Notes: a model not told the origin generated them from the letters alone. 64,000 nt of DNA from Amia ocellicauda (GCF_036373705.1 NC_089851.1:60175350-60239349); one strand, 5' to 3'. Counted from the stretch's first letter, positions 42,570 to 55,762 are shown. Numbers and translations: made by a program.

Positions 42570-43047
42570 AAGTTAACGGACGGTGACGCAGTTTCTGCTG
42601 GGCAAGCACGTAACTGCTTGGGGCAGACCGGGAGACCTACGCTCACTGACTGATAGCATGGACTGTAGCGCTGAAGTGTCTTTCCAGAACGGTAACCGTA
42701 TCCCCAGTGAGACAGCACTGAGAGCATGGTTCAGCAGGCCCGCAAACAACTGAAAAGAATGCCTCTCCTTTGGTGCAGCTCAGGAGTACACGTTCAGCAA
42801 AGGTCTCCATAACAAGCCGGCAAACCACATTTCGTGCTCCTCCTCCTCCTCAACAACAACAACGAACTTGTAAAATACACATTTTCTATAAAGAAAACAA
42901 AACACACAGATGACAGTCTGATTTCCCATCAGCTATACAGGCAACAGTATCTGAGGTCGATAGCCCTCCCTTGTGCAGAGGAGCCCAGAAGCCAGCCTTC
43001 AAGAGCAAATGAACGAACACTTCGGTGACTGCAAAGTGGGGCCAAGT

Positions 43048-43119
43048 GGGCTCGTCCTGGAGTTGAACCCAGGGCCTCTCACACCCTCAGCAAGAATCAT
43101 ACCCCTAGACCAATGAGCC
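43048..43119 (-). tRNA. tRNA-Pro-like, AGG with G33, acceptor A6-C67
   Basis: Acceptor mismatch as at 37340. The flank just beyond the gene also differs (GTGACTCAG). Confidence 0.65.
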
Positions 43120-43624
43120 AAGTTAACGGACAGTGACTCAGTTTCTGCTGGGCAAGCGCGTAACTGATTGGGGCAGACCGGGAGACCTACGCTTACTGAC
43201 TGATAGCATGGACTGTAGCGCTGACGAGTCTTTCCAGAACGGTAACCGTATCCCCAGTGAGACAGCACTGAGAGCATGGTTCAGCAGGCCTGCAAACAAC
43301 TGAAAAGAATGCCTCTCCTTTGGTGCAGCTCAGGTGTACAGGTTCAACAAAGGTCTCCATAACAAGCCGGTAAACCACATTTCGTCCTCCTCCTCCTCAA
43401 CAACACACTACATGTCCTCCTCCTCCTCAACAACAACAACAACGAACTTGTAAAAACACATTTTCTTTAAAGAAAACAAAACACACAGATGGCAGTCTGA
43501 CTTCCCATCACCTACACAGCCAACAGTATCTGAGGTTGAAAGACCTCCCTGGTGCAGAGGAGCCCAGAAGCCAAACATCGAGAGAACAAACGAACACTTC
43601 GGTGACTGCAAAGTGGGGCCAAGT

Positions 43625-43696
43625 GGGCTCGTCCTGGAGTTGAACCCAGGGCGTCTCACACCCTCAGCAAGAATCATACCCCTAGACCAACGAGCC
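43625..43696 (-). tRNA. tRNA-Pro-like, AGG with G33
   Basis: One extra change in the variable region (GACGCC). Confidence 0.65.
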
Positions 43697-44236
43697 AAGT
43701 TAACGGACAGTGTCGCAGTTTCTGCTGGGCAAGCGCGTAACTGATTGGGGCAGACCGGGAGACCTACGCTTACTGACTGATAGCATGGACTGTAGCGCTG
43801 ACGAGTCTTTCCAGAACGGTAACCGTATCCCCAGTGAGACAGCACTGAGAGCATGGTTCAGCAGGCCTGCAAACAACTGAAAAGAATGCCTCTCCTTTGG
43901 TGCAGCTCAGGTGTACAGGTTCAACAAAGGTCTCCATAACAAGCCGGTAAACCACATTTCGTCCTCCTCCTCCTCAACAACACACTACATGTCCTCCTCC
44001 TCCTCAACAACAACAAGAACAACAAGAACAACAACAACAACAACAACAACGACGAACTTGTAAAAACACATTTTCTTTAAAAAAAACAAAACACACAGAT
44101 GGCAGTCTGACTTCCCATCACCTACACAGCCAACAGTATCTGAGGTTGAAAGACCTCCCTGGTGCAGAGGAGCCCAGAAGCCAAACATCGAGACAGAACA
44201 AACGAACGCTTCAGAGAATGCAAAGCGGGGCCAAGC

Positions 44237-44308
44237 GGGCTCGTCCGGGAGTTGAACCCGGGACCTCTCGCACCCAAAGCGAGAATCATACCCCTAGACC
44301 AACGAGCC
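44237..44308 (-). tRNA. tRNA-Pro(TGG), intact
   Basis: Identical to 37931. It sits in the longest unit (about 612 bp), whose CAA run has AAGAAC interruptions. Confidence 0.93.
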
Positions 44309-44786
44309 AAGTTAACGGACGGTGTCGCAGTTTCTGCTGGGCAAGCACGTAACTGCTTGGGGCAGACCGGGAGACCTACGCTCACTGACTGATAGCATGG
44401 ACTGTAGCGCTGAAGTGTCTTTCCAGAACGGTAACCGTATCCCCAGTGAGACAGCACTGAGAGCATGGTTCAGCAGGCCCGCAATCAACTGAAAAGAATG
44501 CCTCTCCTTTGGTGCAGCTCAGGAGTACACGTTCAGCAAAGGTCTCCATAACAATCCGGCAAACCACATTTCGTGCTCCTCCTCCTCCTCAACAACAACA
44601 ACGAACTTGTAAAATACACATTTTCTTTAAAGAAAACAAAACACACAGATGACAGTCTGATTTCCCATCAGCTATACAGGCAACAGTATCTGAGGTCGAT
44701 AGCCCTCCCTTGTGCAGAGTAGCCCAGAAGCCAGCCTTCAAGAGCAAATGAATGAACACTTCGGTGACTGCAAAGTGGGGCCAAGT

Positions 44787-44858
44787 GGGCTCGTCCTGGA
44801 GTTGAACCCAGGGCCTCTCACACCCTCAGCAAGAATCATACCCCTAGACCAACGAGCC
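44787..44858 (-). tRNA. tRNA-Pro-like, AGG with G33
   Basis: Class consensus. Confidence 0.7.
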
Positions 44859-45374
44859 AAGTTAACGGACAGTGTCGCAGTTTCTGCTGGGCAAGCGCGT
44901 AACTGATTGGGGCAGACCGGGAGACCTACGCTTACTGACTGATAGCATGGACTGTAGCGCTGACGAGTCTTTCCAGAACGGTAACCGTATCCCCAGTGAG
45001 ACAGCACTGAGAGCATGGTTCAGCAGGCCTGCAAACAACTGAAAAGAATGCCTCTCCTTTGGTGCAGCTCAGGTGTACAGGTTCAACAAAGGTCTCCATA
45101 ACAAGCCGGTAAACCACATTTCGTCCTCCTCCTCCTCAACAACACACTACATGTCCTCCTCCTCCTCAACAACAACAACAACAACAACAACGAACTTGTA
45201 AAAACACATTTTCTTTAAAGAAAACAAAACACACAGATGGCAGTCTGACTTCCCATCACCTACACAGCCAACAGTATCTGAGGTTGAAAGACCTCCCTGG
45301 TGCAGAGGAGCCCAGAAGCCAAACATCGAGAGAGAACAAACGAACGCTTCAGAGAATGCAAAGCGGGGCCAAGC

Positions 45375-45446
45375 GGGCTCGTCCGGGAGTTGAACCCGGG
45401 ACCTCTCGCACCCAAAGCGAGAATCATACCCCTAGACCAACGAGCC
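45375..45446 (-). tRNA. tRNA-Pro(TGG), intact
   Basis: Identical to 37931; dimer region. Confidence 0.93.
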
Positions 45447-45924
45447 AAGTTAACGGACGGTGTCGCAGTTTCTGCTGGGCAAGCACGTAACTGCTTGGGG
45501 CAGACCGGGAGACCTACGCTCACTGACTGATAGCATGGACTGTAGCGCTGAAGTGTCTTTCCAGAACGGTAACCGTATCCCCAGTGAGACAGCACTGAGA
45601 GCATGGTTCAGCAGGCCCGCAAACAACTGAAAAGAATGCCTCTCCTTTGGTGCAGCTCAGGAGTACACGTTCAGCAAAGGTCTCCATAACAAGCCGGCAA
45701 ACCACATTTCGTGCTCCTCCTCCTCCTCAACAACAACAACGAACTTGTAAAATACACATTTTCTTTAAAGAAAACAAAACACACAGATGACAGTCCGATT
45801 TCCCATCAGCTATACAGGCAACAGTATCTGAGGTCGATAGCCCTCCCTTGTGTAGAGGAGCCCAGAAGCCAGCCTTCAAGAGCAAATGAACGAACACTTC
45901 GGTGACTGCAAAGTGGGGCCAAGT

Positions 45925-45996
45925 GGGCTCGTCCTGGAGTTGAACCCAGGGCCTCTCACACCCTCAGCAAGAATCATACCCCTAGACCAACGAGCC
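45925..45996 (-). tRNA. tRNA-Pro-like, AGG with G33
   Basis: Class consensus; dimer partner of 45375. Confidence 0.7.
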
Positions 45997-46512
45997 AAGT
46001 TAACGGACAGTGTCGCAGTTTCTGCTGGGCAAGCGCGTAACTGATTGGGGCAGACCGGGAGACCTACGCTTACTGACTGATAGCATGGACTGTAGCGCTG
46101 ACGAGTCTTTCCAGAACGGTAACCGTATCCCCAGTGAGACAGCACTGAGAGCATGGTTCAGCAGGCCTGCAAACAACTGAAAAGAATGCCTCTCCTTTGG
46201 TGCAGCTCAGGTGTACAGGTTCAACAAAGGTCTCCATAACAAGCCGGTAAACCACATTTCGTCCTCCTCCTCCTCAACAACACACTACATGTCCTCCTCC
46301 TCCTCAACAACAACAACAACAACAACAACGAACTTGTAAAAACACATTTTCTTTAAAGAAAACAAAACACACAGATGGCAGTCTGACTTCCCATCACCTA
46401 CACATCCAACAGTATCTGAGGTTGAAAGACCTCCCTGGTGCAGAGGAGCCCAGAAGCCAAACATCGAGAGAGAACAAACGAACGCTTCAGAGAATGCAAA
46501 GCGGGGCCAAGC

Positions 46513-46584
46513 GGGCTCGTCCGGGAGTTGAACCCGGGACCTCTCGCACCCAAAGCGAGAATCATACCCCTAGACCAACAAGCC
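46513..46584 (-). tRNA. tRNA-Pro(TGG), acceptor wobble
   Basis: Acceptor 5' strand GGCTTGT gives T5-G68; otherwise canonical. Confidence 0.88.
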
Positions 46585-47062
46585 AAGTTAACGGACGGTG
46601 TCGCAGTTTCTGCTGGGCAAGCACGTAACTGCTTGGGGCAGACCGGGAGACCTACGCTCACTGACTGATAGCATGGACTGTAGCGCTGAAGTGTCTTTCC
46701 AGAACGGTAACCGTATCCCCAGTGAGACAGCACTGAGAGCATGGTTCAGCAGGCCCGCAAACAACTGAAAAGAATGCCTCTCCTTTGGTGCAGCTCAGGA
46801 GTACACGTTCAGCAAAGGTCTCCATAACAAGCCGGCAAACCACATTTCGTGCTCCTCCTCCTCCTCAACAACAACAACGAACTTGTAAAATACACATTTT
46901 CTTTAAAGAAAACAAAACACACAGATGACAGTCCGATTTCCCATCAGCTATACAGGCAACAGTATCTGAGGTCGATAGCCCTCCCTTGTGCAGAGGAGCC
47001 CAGAAGCCAGCCTTCAAGAGCAAATGAACGAACACTTCGGTGACTGCAAAGTGGGGCCAAGT

Positions 47063-47134
47063 GGGCTCGTCCTGGAGTTGAACCCAGGGCCTCTCACACC
47101 CTCAGCAAGAATCATACCCCTAGACCAATGAGCC
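47063..47134 (-). tRNA. tRNA-Pro-like, AGG with G33, acceptor A6-C67
   Basis: Acceptor mismatch as at 37340; dimer partner of 46513. Confidence 0.65.
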
Positions 47135-47443
47135 AAGTTAACGGACAGTGTCGCAGTTTCTGCTGGGCAAGCGCGTAACTGATTGGGGCAGACCGGGAGA
47201 CCTACGCTTACTGACTGATAGCATGGACTGTAGCGCTGACGAGTCTTTCCAGAACGGTAACCGTATCCCCAGTGAGACAGCACTGAGAGCATGGTTCAGC
47301 AGGCCTGCAAACAACTGAAAAGAATGCCTCTCCTTTGGTGCAGCTCAGGTGTACAGGTTCAACAAAGGTCTCCATAACAAGCCGGCAAACCACATTTCGT
47401 CCTCCTCCTCCTCAACAACACACTACATGTCCTCCTCCTCCTC

Positions 47444-47478
<35 letters not shown>

Positions 47479-47662
47479 AGAACTTGTAAAAACACATTTT
47501 CTTTAAAGAAAACAAAACACACAGATGGCAGTCTGACTTCCCATCACCTACACAGCCAACAGTATCTGAGGTTGAAAGACCTCCCTGGTGCAGAGGAGCC
47601 CAGAAGCCAAACATCGAGAGAGAACAAACGAACGCTTCAGAGAATGCAAAGCGGGGCCAAGT

Positions 47663-47734
47663 GGGCTCGTCTTGGAGTTGAACCCAGGGCCTCTCACACC
47701 CTCAGCAAGAATCATACCCCTAGACCAACGAGCC
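47663..47734 (-). tRNA. tRNA-Pro-like, AGG with G33, in a chimeric unit
   Basis: The left flank is the TGG-type form up to 'gcaaagcggggccaag', but the gene and what follows are AGG-type. One extra T-stem change (CCAAG). Confidence 0.67.
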
Positions 47735-48250
47735 AAGTTAACGGACAGTGTCGCAGTTTCTGCTGGGCAAGCGCGTAACTGATTGGGGCAGACCGGGAGA
47801 CCTACGCTTACTGACTGATAGCATGGACTGTAGCGCTGACGAGTCTTTCCAGAACGGTAACCGGATCCCCAGTGAGACAGCACTGAGAGCATGGTTCAGC
47901 AGGCCTGCAAACAACTGAAAAGAATGCCTCTCCTTTGGTGCAGCTCAGGTGTACAGGTTCAACAAAGGTCTCCATAACAAGCCGGTAAACCACATTTCGT
48001 CCTCCTCCTCCTCAACAACACACTACATGTCCTCCTCCTCCTCAACAACAACAACAACAACAACAACGAACTTGTAAAAACACATTTTCTTTAAAGAAAA
48101 CAAAACACACAGATGGCAGTCTGACTTCCCATCACCTACACAGCCAACAGTATCTGAGGTTGAAAGACCTCCCTGGTGCAGAGGAGCCCAGAAGCCAAAC
48201 ATCGAGAGAGAACAAACGAACGCTTCAGAGAATGCAAAGCGGGGCCAAGC

Positions 48251-48322
48251 GGGCTCGTCCGGGAGTTGAACCCGGGACCTCTCGCACCCAAAGCGAGAAT
48301 CATACCCCTAGACCAACGAGCC
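48251..48322 (-). tRNA. tRNA-Pro(TGG), intact
   Basis: Identical to 37931. Confidence 0.93.
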
Positions 48323-48800
48323 AAGTTAACGGACGGTGTCGCAGTTTCTGCTTGGCAAGCACGTAACTGCTTGGGGCAGACCGGGAGACCTACGCTCACT
48401 GACTGATAGCATGGACTGTAGCGCTGAAGTGTCTTTCCAGAACGGTAACCGTATCCCCAGTGAGACAGCACTGAGAGCATGGTTCAGCAGGCCCGCAAAC
48501 AACTGAAAAGAATGCCTCTCCTTTGGTGCAGCTCAGGAGTACACGTTCAGCAAAGGTCTCCATAACAAGCCGGCAAACCACATTTCGTGCTCCTCCTCCT
48601 CCTCAACAACAACAACGAACTTGTAAAATACACATTTTCTTTAAAGAAAACAAAACACACAGATGACAGTCTGATTTCCCATCAGCTATACAGGCAACAG
48701 TATCTGAGGTCGATAGCCCTCCCTTGTGCAGAGGAGCCCAGAAGCCAGCCTTCAAGAGCAAATGAACGAACACTTCGGTGACTGCAAAGTGGGGCCAAGT

Positions 48801-48872
48801 GGGCTCGTCCTGGAGTTGAACCCAGGGCCTCTCACACCCTCAGCAAGAATCATGCCCCTAGACCAACGAGCC
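48801..48872 (-). tRNA. tRNA-Pro-like, AGG with G33
   Basis: One D-loop change (GGGGCATG instead of GGGGTATG). Confidence 0.67.
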
Positions 48873-49389
48873 AAGTTAACGGACAGTGTCGCAGTTTCTG
48901 CTGGGCAAGCGCGTAACTGATTGGGGCAGACCGGGAGACCTACGCTTACTGACTGATAGCATGGACTGTAGCGCTGACGAGTCTTTCCAGAACGGTAACC
49001 GTATCCCCAGTGAGACAGCACTGAGAGCATGGTTCAGCAGGCCTGCAAACAACTGAAAAGAATGCCTCTCCTTTGGTGCAGCTCAGGTGTACAGGTTCAA
49101 CAAAGGTCTCCATAACAAGCCGGTAAACCACATTTCGTCCTCCTCCTCCTCAACAACACACTACATGTCCTCCTCCTCCTCAACAACAACAACAACAACA
49201 ACAACAACGAACTTGTAAAAACACATTTTCTTTAAAGAAAACAAAACACACAGATGGCAGTCTGACTTCCCATCACCTACACAGCCAACAGTATCTGAGG
49301 TTGAAAGACCTCCCTGGTGCAGAGGAGCCCAGAAGCCAAACATCGAGAGAACAAACGAACACTTCGGTGACTGCAAAGTGGGGCCAAGT

Positions 49390-49461
49390 GGGCTCGTCCT
49401 GGAGTTGAACCCAGGGCCTCTCACACCCTCAGCAAGAATCATACCCCTAGACCAACGAGCC
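49390..49461 (-). tRNA. tRNA-Pro-like, AGG with G33
   Basis: Class consensus, hybrid flank. Confidence 0.7.
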
Positions 49462-49770
49462 AAGTTAACGGACAGTGTCGCAGTTTCTGCTGGGCAAGCG
49501 CGTAACTGATTGGGGCAGACCGGGAGACCTACGCTTACTGACTGATAGCATGGACTGTAGCGCTGACGAGTCTTTCCAGAACGGTAACCGTATCCCCAGT
49601 GAGACAGCACTGAGAGCATGGTTCAGCAGGCCTGCAAACAACTGAAAAGAATGCCTCTCCTTTGGTGCAGCTCAGGTGTACAGGTTCAACAAAGGTCTCC
49701 ATAACAAGCCGGTAAACCACATTTCGTCCTCCTCCTCCTCAACAACACACTACATGTCCTCCTCCTCCTC

Positions 49771-49811
<41 letters not shown>

Positions 49812-49995
49812 CGAACTTGTAAAAACACATTTTCTTTAAAGAAAACAAAACACACAGATGGCAGTCTGACTTCCCATCACCTACACAGCCAACAGTATCT
49901 GAGGTTGAAAGACCTCCCTGGTGCAGAGGAGCCCAGAAGCCAAACATCGAGAGAGAACAAACGAACGCTTCAGAGAATGCAAAGCGGGGCCAAGC

Positions 49996-50067
49996 GGGCT
50001 CGTCCGGGAGTTGAACCCGGGACCTCTCGCACCCGAAGCGAGAATCATACCCCTAGACCAACGAGCC
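49996..50067 (-). tRNA. tRNA-Pro(CGG), intact (class description)
   Basis: Differs from the intact TGG gene only at position 34 (loop TTCGGGT). All stems pair, T33 is present and both promoter boxes are kept. It would read CCG proline codons. First unit of trimer copy 1. Confidence 0.93.
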
Positions 50068-50545
50068 AAGTTAACGGACGGTGTCGCAGTTTATGCTGGG
50101 CAAGCACGTAACTGCTTGGGGCAGACCGGGAGACCTACGCTCACTGACTGATAGCATGGACTGTAGCGCTGAAGTGTCTTTCCAGAACGGTAACCGTATC
50201 CCCAGTGAGACAGCACTGAGAGCATGGTTCAGCAGGCCCGCAAACAACTGAAAAGAATGCCTCTCCTTTGGTGCAGCTCAGGAGTACACGTTCAGCAAAG
50301 GTCTCCATAACAAGCCGGCAAACCACATTTCGTGCTCCTCCTCCTCCTCAACAACAACAACGAACTTGTAAAATACACATTTTCTTTAAAGAAAACAAAA
50401 CACACAGATGACAGTCTGATTTCCCATCAGCTATACAGGCAACAGTATCTGAGGTCGATAGCTCTCCCTTGTGCAGAGGAGCCCAGAAGCCAGCCTTCAA
50501 GAGCAAATGAACGAACACTTCGGTGACTGCAAAGTGGGGCCAAGT

Positions 50546-50617
50546 GGGCTCGTCCTGGAGTTGAACCCAGGGCCTCTCACACCCTCAGCAAGAATCATAC
50601 CCCTAGACCAACGAGCC
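50546..50617 (-). tRNA. tRNA-Pro-like, AGG with G33
   Basis: Class consensus. Confidence 0.7.
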
Positions 50618-51093
50618 AAGTTAACGGACAGTGTCGCAGTTTCTGCTGGGCAAGCGCGTAACTGATTGGGGCAGACCGGGAGACCTACGCTTACTGACTG
50701 ATAGCATGGACTGTAGCGCTGACGAGTCTTTCCAGAACGGTAACCGTATCCCCAGTGAGACAGCACTGAGAGCATGGTTCAGCAGGCCTGCAAACAACTG
50801 AAAAGAATGCCTCTCCTTTGGTGCAGCTCAGGTGTACAGGTTCAACAAAGGTCTCCATAACAAGCCGGTAAACCACATTTCGTGCTCCTCCTCCTCCTCA
50901 ACAACAACAACGAACTTGTAAAATACACATTTTCTTTAAAGAAAACAAAACACACAGATGGCAGTCTGACTTCCCATCACCTACACAGCCAACAGTATCT
51001 GAGGTTGAAAGACCTCCCTGGTGCAGAGGAGCCCAGAAGCCAAACATCGAGAGAACAAACGAACACTTCGGTGACTGCAAAGTGGGGCCAAGT

Positions 51094-51165
51094 GGGCTCG
51101 TCCTGGAGTTGAACCCAGGGCCTCTCACACCCTCAGCAAGAATCATACCCCTAGACCAACGAGCC
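51094..51165 (-). tRNA. tRNA-Pro-like, AGG with G33
   Basis: Class consensus. Short-type trinucleotide region joined to a hybrid flank (548-bp unit). Confidence 0.7.
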
Positions 51166-51474
51166 AAGTTAACGGACAGTGTCGCAGTTTCTGCTGGGCA
51201 AGCGCGTAACTGATTGGGGCAGACCGGGAGACCTACGCTTACTGACTGATAGCATGGACTGTAGCGCTGACGAGTCTTTCCAGAACGGTAACCGTATCCC
51301 CAGTGAGACAGCACTGAGAGCATGGTTCAGCAGGCCTGCAAACAACTGAAAAGAATGCCTCTCCTTTGGTGCAGCTCAGGTGTACAGGTTCAACAAAGGT
51401 CTCCATAACAAGCCGGTAAACCACATTTCGTCCTCCTCCTCCTCAACAACACACTACATGTCCTCCTCCTCCTC

Positions 51475-51512
<38 letters not shown>

Positions 51513-51696
51513 CGAACTTGTAAAAACACATTTTCTTTAAAGAAAACAAAACACACAGATGGCAGTCTGACTTCCCATCACCTACACAGCCAACAGTATC
51601 TGAGGTTGAAAGACCTCCCTGGTGCAGAGGAGCCCAGAAGCCAAACATCGAGAGAGAACAAACGAACGCTTCAGAGAATGCAAAGCGGGGCCAAGC

Positions 51697-51768
51697 GGGC
51701 TCGTCCGGGAGTTGAACCCGGGACCTCTCGCACCCGAAGCGAGAATCATACCCCTAGACCAACGAGCC
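51697..51768 (-). tRNA. tRNA-Pro(CGG), intact
   Basis: Identical to 49996; first unit of trimer copy 2. Confidence 0.93.
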
Positions 51769-52246
51769 AAGTTAACGGACGGTGTCGCAGTTTATGCTGG
51801 GCAAGCACGTAACTGCTTGGGGCAGACCGGGAGACCTACGCTCACTGACTGATAGCATGGACTGTAGCGCTGAAGTGTCTTTCCAGAACGGTAACCGTAT
51901 CCCCAGTGAGACAGCACTGAGAGCATGGTTCAGCAGGCCCGCAAACAACTGAAAAGAATGCCTCTCCTTTGGTGCAGCTCAGGAGTACACGTTCAGCAAA
52001 GGTCTCCATAACAAGCCGGCAAACCACATTTCGTGCTCCTCCTCCTCCTCAACAACAACAACGAACTTGTAAAATACACATTTTCTTTAAAGAAAACAAA
52101 ACACACAGATGACAGTCTGATTTCCCATCAGCTATACAGGCAACAGTATCTGAGGTCGATAGCTCTCCCTTGTGCAGAGGAGCCCAGAAGCCAGCCTTCA
52201 AGAGCAAATGAACGAACACTTCGGTGACTGCAAAGTGGGGCCAAGT

Positions 52247-52318
52247 GGGCTCGTCCTGGAGTTGAACCCAGGGCCTCTCACACCCTCAGCAAGAATCATA
52301 CCCCTAGACCAACGAGCC
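52247..52318 (-). tRNA. tRNA-Pro-like, AGG with G33
   Basis: Class consensus. Confidence 0.7.
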
Positions 52319-52796
52319 AAGTTAACGGACAGTGTCGCAGTTTCTGCTGGGCAAGCGCGTAACTGATTGGGGCAGACCGGGAGACCTACGCTTACTGACT
52401 GATAGCATGGACTGTAGCGCTGACGAGTCTTTCCAGAACGGTAACCGTATCCCCAGTGAGACAGCACTGAGAGCATGGTTCAGCAGGCCTGCAAACAACT
52501 GAAAAGAATGCCTCTCCTTTGGTGCAGCTCAGGTGTACAGGTTCAACAAAGGTCTCCATAACAAGCCGGTAAACCACATTTCGTGTTCCTCCTCCTCCTC
52601 AACAACAACAACGAACTTGTAAAATACACATTTTCTTTAAAGAAAACAAAACACACAGATGACAGTCTGATTTCCCATCAGCTATACAGGCAACAGTATC
52701 TGAGGTCGATAGCCCTCCCTTGTGCAGAGGAGCCCAGATGCCAGCCTTCAAGAGCAAATGAACAAACACTTCGGTGACTGCAAAGTGGGGCCAAGT

Positions 52797-52868
52797 GGGC
52801 TCGTCCTGGAGTTGAACCCAGGGCCTCTCACACCCTCAGCAAGAATCATACCCCTAGACCAACGAGCC
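52797..52868 (-). tRNA. tRNA-Pro-like, AGG with G33
   Basis: Class consensus; second of two adjacent 550-bp units. Confidence 0.7.
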
Positions 52869-53177
52869 AAGTTAACGGACAGTGTCGCAGTTTCTGCTGG
52901 GCAAGCGCGTAACTGATTGGGGCAGACCGGGAGACCTACGCTTACTGACTGATAGCATGGACTGTAGCGCTGACGAGTCTTTCCAGAACGGTAACCGTAT
53001 CCCCAGTGAGACAGCACTGAGAGCATGGTTCAGCAGGCCTGCAAACAACTGAAAAGAATGCCTCTCCTTTGGTGCAGCTCAGGTGTACAGGTTCAACAAA
53101 GGTCTCCATAACAAGCCGGTAAACCACATTTCGTCCTCCTCCTCCTCAACAACACACTACATGTCCTCCTCCTCCTC

Positions 53178-53212
<35 letters not shown>

Positions 53213-53399
53213 CGACGAACTTGTAAAAACACATTTTCTTTAAAGAAAACAAAACACACAGATGGCAGTCTGACTTCCCATCACCTACACAGCCAACAGT
53301 ATCTGAGGTTGAAAGACCTCCCTGGTGCAGAGGAGCCCAGAAGCCAAACATCGAGAGAGAACAAACGAACGCTTCAGAGAATGCAAAGCGGGGCCAAGC

Positions 53400-53471
53400 G
53401 GGCTCGTCCGGGAGTTGAACCCGGGACCTCTCGCACCCGAAGCGAGAATCATACCCCTAGACCAACGAGCC
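53400..53471 (-). tRNA. tRNA-Pro(CGG), intact
   Basis: Identical to 49996; first gene of tetramer copy 1. Confidence 0.93.
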
Positions 53472-53949
53472 AAGTTAACGGACGGTGTCGCAGTTTATGC
53501 TGGGCAAGCACGAAACTGCTTGGGGCAGACCGGGAGACCTACGCTCACTGACTGATAGCATGGACTGTAGCGCTGAAGTGTCTTTCCAGAACGGTAACCG
53601 TATCCCCAGTGAGACAGCACTGAGAGCATGGTTCAGCAGGCCCACAAACAACTGAAAAGAATGCCTCTCCTTTGGTGCAGCTCAGGAGTACACGTTCAGC
53701 AAAGGTCTCCATAACAAGCCGGCAAACCACATTTCGTGCTCCTCCTCCTCCTCAACAACAACAACGAACTTGTAAAATACACATTTTCTTTAAAGAAAAC
53801 AAAACACACAGATGACAGTCTGATTTCCCATCAGCTATACAGGCAACAGTATCTGAGGTCGATAGCTCTCCCTTGTGCAGAGGAGCCCAGAAGCCAGCCT
53901 TCAAGAGCAAATGAACGAACACTTCGGTGACTGCAAAGTGGGGCCATGT

Positions 53950-54021
53950 GGGCTCGTCCTGGAGTTGAACCCAGGGCCTCTCACACCCTCAGCAAGAATC
54001 ATACCCCTAGACCAACGAGCC
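53950..54021 (-). tRNA. tRNA-Pro-like, AGG with G33
   Basis: Class consensus. The 3' flank has GGGGCCATG instead of GGGGCCAAG, a marker shared with 56241 and 58532. Confidence 0.7.
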
Positions 54022-54540
54022 AAGTTAACGGACAGTGTCGCAGTTTCTGCTGGGCAAGCGCGTAACTGATTGGGGCAGACCGGGAGACCTACGCTTACTG
54101 ACTGATAGCATGGACTGTAGCGCTGACGAGTCTTTCCAGAACGGTAACCGTATCCCCAGTGAGACAGCACTGAGAGCATGGTTCAGCAGGCCTGCAAACA
54201 ACTGAAAAGAATGCCTCTCCTTTGGTGCAGCTCAGGTGTACAGGTTCAACAAAGGTCTCCATAACAAGCCGGTAAACCACATTTCGTCCTCCTCCTCCTC
54301 AACAACACACTACATGTCCTCCTCCTCCTCAACAACAACAACAACAAAAACAACAACGAACTTGTAAAAACACATTTTCTTTAAAGAAAACAAAACACAC
54401 AGATGGCAGTCTGACTTCCCATCACCTACACAGCCAACAGTATCTGAGGTTGAAAGACCTCCCTGGTGCAGAGGAGCCCAGAAGCCAAACATCGAGAGAG
54501 AACAAACGAACGCTTCAGAGAATGCAAAGCGGGGCCAAGC

Positions 54541-54612
54541 GGGCTCGTCCGGGAGTTGAACCCGGGACCTCTCGCACCCAAAGCGAGAATCATACCCCTA
54601 GACCAACGAGCC
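54541..54612 (-). tRNA. tRNA-Pro(TGG), intact
   Basis: Identical to 37931; third gene of tetramer copy 1. Confidence 0.93.
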
Positions 54613-55090
54613 AAGTTAACGGACGGTGTCGCAGTTTCTGCTGGGCAAGCACGTAACTGCTTGGGGCAGACCGGGAGACCTACGCTCACTGACTGATAGC
54701 ATGGACTGTAGCGCTGAAGTGTCTTTCCAGAACGGTAACCGTATCCCCAGTGAGACAGCACTGAGAGCATGGTTCAGCAGGCCCGCAAACAACTGAAAAG
54801 AATGCCTCTCCTTTGGTGCAGCTCAGGAGTACACGTTCAGCAAAGGTCTCCATAACAAGCCGGCAAACCACATTTCGTGCTCCTCCTCCTCCTCAACAAC
54901 AACAACGAACTTGTAAAATACACATTTTCTTTAAAGAAAACAAAACACACAGATGACAGTCTGATTTCCCATCAGCTATACAGGCAACAGTATCTGAGGT
55001 CGATAGCCCTCCCTTGTGCAGAGGAGCCCAGAAGCCAGCCTTCAAGAGCAAATGAACAAACACTTCGGTGACTGCAAAGTGGGGCCAAGT

Positions 55091-55162
55091 GGGCTCGTCC
55101 TGGAGTTGAACCCAGGGCCTCTCACACCCTCAGCAAGAATCATACCCCTAGACCAACGAGCC
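55091..55162 (-). tRNA. tRNA-Pro-like, AGG with G33
   Basis: Class consensus; fourth gene of tetramer copy 1. Confidence 0.7.
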
Positions 55163-55471
55163 AAGTTAACGGACAGTGTCGCAGTTTCTGCTGGGCAAGC
55201 GCGTAACTGATTGGGGCAGACCGGGAGACCTACGCTTACTGACTGATAGCATGGACTGTAGCGCTGACGAGTCTTTCCAGAACGGTAACCGTATCCCCAG
55301 TGAGACAGCACTGAGAGCATGGTTCAGCAGGCCTGCAAACAACTGAAAAGAATGCCTCTCCTTTGGTGCAGCTCAGGTGTACAGGTTCAACAAAGGTCTC
55401 CATAACAAGCCGGTAAACCACATTTCGTCCTCCTCCTCCTCAACAACACACTACATGTCCTCCTCCTCCTC

Positions 55472-55503
<32 letters not shown>

Positions 55504-55690
55504 CGACGAACTTGTAAAAACACATTTTCTTTAAAGAAAACAAAACACACAGATGGCAGTCTGACTTCCCATCACCTACACAGCCAACAGTATCTGAGGT
55601 TGAAAGACCTCCCTGGTGCAGAGGAGCCCAGAAGCCAAACATCGAGAGAGAACAAACGAACGCTTCAGAGAATGCAAAGCGGGGCCAAGC

Positions 55691-55762
55691 GGGCTCGTCC
55701 GGGAGTTGAACCCGGGACCTCTCGCACCCGAAGCGAGAATCATACCCCTAGACCAACGAGCC
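55691..55762 (-). tRNA. tRNA-Pro(CGG), intact
   Basis: Tetramer counterpart of 53400. Confidence 0.93.

Larger units (their letters stand above)
43956..47393. repeat. Dimeric higher-order repeat, three copies of ~1.14-1.16 kb
   Basis: TGG-AGG pairs at 43956-45117, 45118-46255 and 46256-47393. The last two are exactly 1,138 bp. Confidence 0.88.
49721..53127. repeat. Trimeric higher-order repeat, two copies of ~1.70 kb
   Basis: CGG-AGG-AGG at 49721-51424 and 51425-53127. The CGG units share a TTTATGCTGG variant downstream of the gene. Confidence 0.85.
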
